A stretch of 35,605 nt of DNA, taken from positions 1-35,605 of the forward strand of contig JBGTNK010000226.1 of assembly GCA_041743125.1 (NCBI GenBank), in the 5' to 3' direction. This document shows positions 34,467 to 35,605 of this stretch, in pieces. The stretch comes from Terrimonas_B sp041743125 (GTDB lineage Bacteria > Bacteroidota > Bacteroidia > Chitinophagales > Chitinophagaceae). The notes under the pieces were generated by a model. That model made no database searches and had not been told where the DNA came from. It saw only the letters and a program-made list of their open reading frames with translations. Each line of letters begins with the position of its first letter. Position 1 is the first letter of the stretch. The position numbers and the translations under genes were made by a program.

Positions 34467-34521
34467 AGGAGCCAAATAAAATAATAGCAACCATTCTTTC
34501 CTTTTAAAATAAATATGTAAT

Positions 34522-35605
34522 ATGAAATTTTATAACTTCAAAACATACATTGTTTTGATACTGACTCTCGCTTGCCTCTCATCTTTGCAAAGTTGTAAAC
34601 CCAAAACAGCGCAATCTGCGGCAGTCGGTGATGCATCAAAATCTTATGTAGCCCCCGGCAAATATGATGAGTTCTATAACATTGTATCCGGTGGCTTTAA
34701 TGGACAAGTAGCTGTTTATGGCATCCCTTCCGGGCGTTTGTTTCGCATTATACCCGTTTTTTCCCAATCTCCGGAAAGCGGTTATGGCTTTAGCGAAGAA
34801 ACAAAGCCGATGCTCAACACCTCGCATGGTTTTGTACCCTGGGACGATCAGCACCACCTTGCTATTTCACAAACAAAGGGAGAGCATGATGGACGCTGGG
34901 TATTTGCCAATGGAAATAATACACCACGAATTGCCCGGATAGATCTCACAACTTTCCGCACAGCAGAAATATTGGAAATACCCAACAGTGCAGGTAACCA
35001 CGCATCGCCTTTCATTACAGAAAACTCTGAGTATGTAGTGGCAGCTACCCGTTTTAGTGTGCCACTCGATGATCAGAACGGAGATGTTCCCATCAACACT
35101 TACAAACAGAACTTCAAAGGATCAATAAGCTTTATATCCGTTAACCCAACTTCGGGTGAAATGAATATTGCTTTTCAGATCCGGACACCGGGAGTCAATT
35201 TTGATCTTTCCCGTGCCGGCAAGGGCAAATCACATGGCTGGTTCTTTTTCAGTTGCTATAATTCTGAAAAAGCGAATACGTTGTTAGAAGTGAACGCCTC
35301 CGCAAAGGACAAAGACTTTGTACTGGCAGTAAACTGGAAAAAAGCGGAAGAATATTTAAAAGCAGGCAAAGCAAAAAAGCAGGCGGTTCAATATGCACAT
35401 AATGTGTATGATGAAAATACGCATACTGCCACATCTACCATTAAAACAGAAGTTTTCATATTAGATCCTTCTGATTGTCCTGATATGTTGTACCTACTCC
35501 CCTGCCCCAAATCACCACACGGAACAAATGTTGACCCTACCGGTGAATACATTGTGGCTTCCGGTAAGTTGGCCGCAAGCATTCCTGTATTCTCCTTTAC
35601 CAAAT
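34522..35605 (+). CDS. nosZ: Nitrous oxide reductase, clade II (Sec-type), N-terminal part, runs off the window
   Basis: 361 codons are present with no stop; the full enzyme is about 650 residues, so the CuA domain is missing here only because the window ends. It reduces N2O to N2 in the periplasm using CuZ and CuA centres. The N-terminus is a Sec-type signal with a hydrophobic core and SLQSC (Cys25), and there is no twin-arginine motif, as in clade II. The seven-blade propeller start is clear: YVAPGKYDEFYNIVSGGF, IPSGRLFRIIPVFS, then NTSHGFVPWDDQHH with His102, His111 and His112 as CuZ ligand candidates, NHASPF with His160, and SHGWFFFSCYN near 239. Accessory genes (nosL, D, F, Y) would be expected to the right of the window. 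Confidence 0.95.
   Translation, partial: MKFYNFKTYIVLILTLACLSSLQSCKPKTAQSAAVGDASKSYVAPGKYDEFYNIVSGGFNGQVAVYGIPSGRLFRIIPVFSQSPESGYGFSEETKPMLNTSHGFVPWDDQHHLAISQTKGEHDGRWVFANGNNTPRIARIDLTTFRTAEILEIPNSAGNHASPFITENSEYVVAATRFSVPLDDQNGDVPINTYKQNFKGSISFISVNPTSGEMNIAFQIRTPGVNFDLSRAGKGKSHGWFFFSCYNSEKANTLLEVNASAKDKDFVLAVNWKKAEEYLKAGKAKKQAVQYAHNVYDENTHTATSTIKTEVFILDPSDCPDMLYLLPCPKSPHGTNVDPTGEYIVASGKLAASIPVFSFTK

Overview
The window reads as chromosomal DNA of a Bacteroidota bacterium, most likely in or near Chitinophagaceae. The basis is an AT-rich composition with A-rich sequence before start codons, TAnnTTTG-like promoter boxes, lipoproteins with C-K/C-N after the lipobox, HMA-AraC fusion regulators, CheB-CheR-PAS-kinase proteins, long PAS-rich kinases, and a Bacteroidota-type clade II nitrous oxide reductase. 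No RNA gene, transposase, integrase or CRISPR array was seen. The family is inferred from memory of protein families, not from a search.

Layout. 1-151 is the tail of a PQQ-type dehydrogenase. 265-7270 (minus) is a chemosensory-like signalling block: a receiver-only regulator, a CheB-CheR-PAS-histidine kinase gene carrying one nonsense codon and two frameshift sites, a stand-alone CheB-like methylesterase with a zinc-ribbon tail, and a PAS kinase whose phosphoacceptor His is replaced by Lys. 7725-14170 (minus) is a metal/copper block: a small HMA protein with an unknown partner, an unrelated lipoprotein, the CopA copper ATPase, and two tandem regulators that join a CxxC HMA-like domain to an AraC DNA-binding domain. 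14598-28733 is a second, dense two-component block: four intact large kinases (including one 1271-residue protein with two complete kinase cores), three receiver-only regulators (one frameshifted), a MEDS-domain sensor protein, a YgaP-like membrane protein, and an RsbQ-like hydrolase translationally coupled to a PAS kinase. 28803-35605 is an N2O-respiration block: a PAS kinase followed by a receiver-CRP fusion regulator, a flavodoxin-like protein, a RIC/YtfE-like di-iron protein, and a plus-strand cytochrome c-nosZ operon that runs off the window.

How it fits together. The receiver-CRP regulator keeps the Glu/Arg pair of CRP/FNR recognition helices. TGA-N6-TCA dyads of the form CTGA(T/G)-N4-ATCA(T/A) lie in tandem upstream of cytochrome c-nosZ and upstream of the orphan gene that faces the regulator gene. 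Further TGAC-N4-GTCA dyads lie upstream of the RIC gene and of the HMA-AraC/copA operon. This suggests one regulon joining N2O reduction, nitrosative-stress repair and copper handling (NosZ is a copper enzyme). The regulon is inference.

Points that most deserve a second look: the tandem dyads and their proposed regulator; the RIC-like protein that lacks two of the four conserved iron-ligand histidines; the tandem HMA-AraC regulators; the RsbQ-PAS-kinase module; the Lys-for-His kinase; and the broken CheB-CheR kinase.
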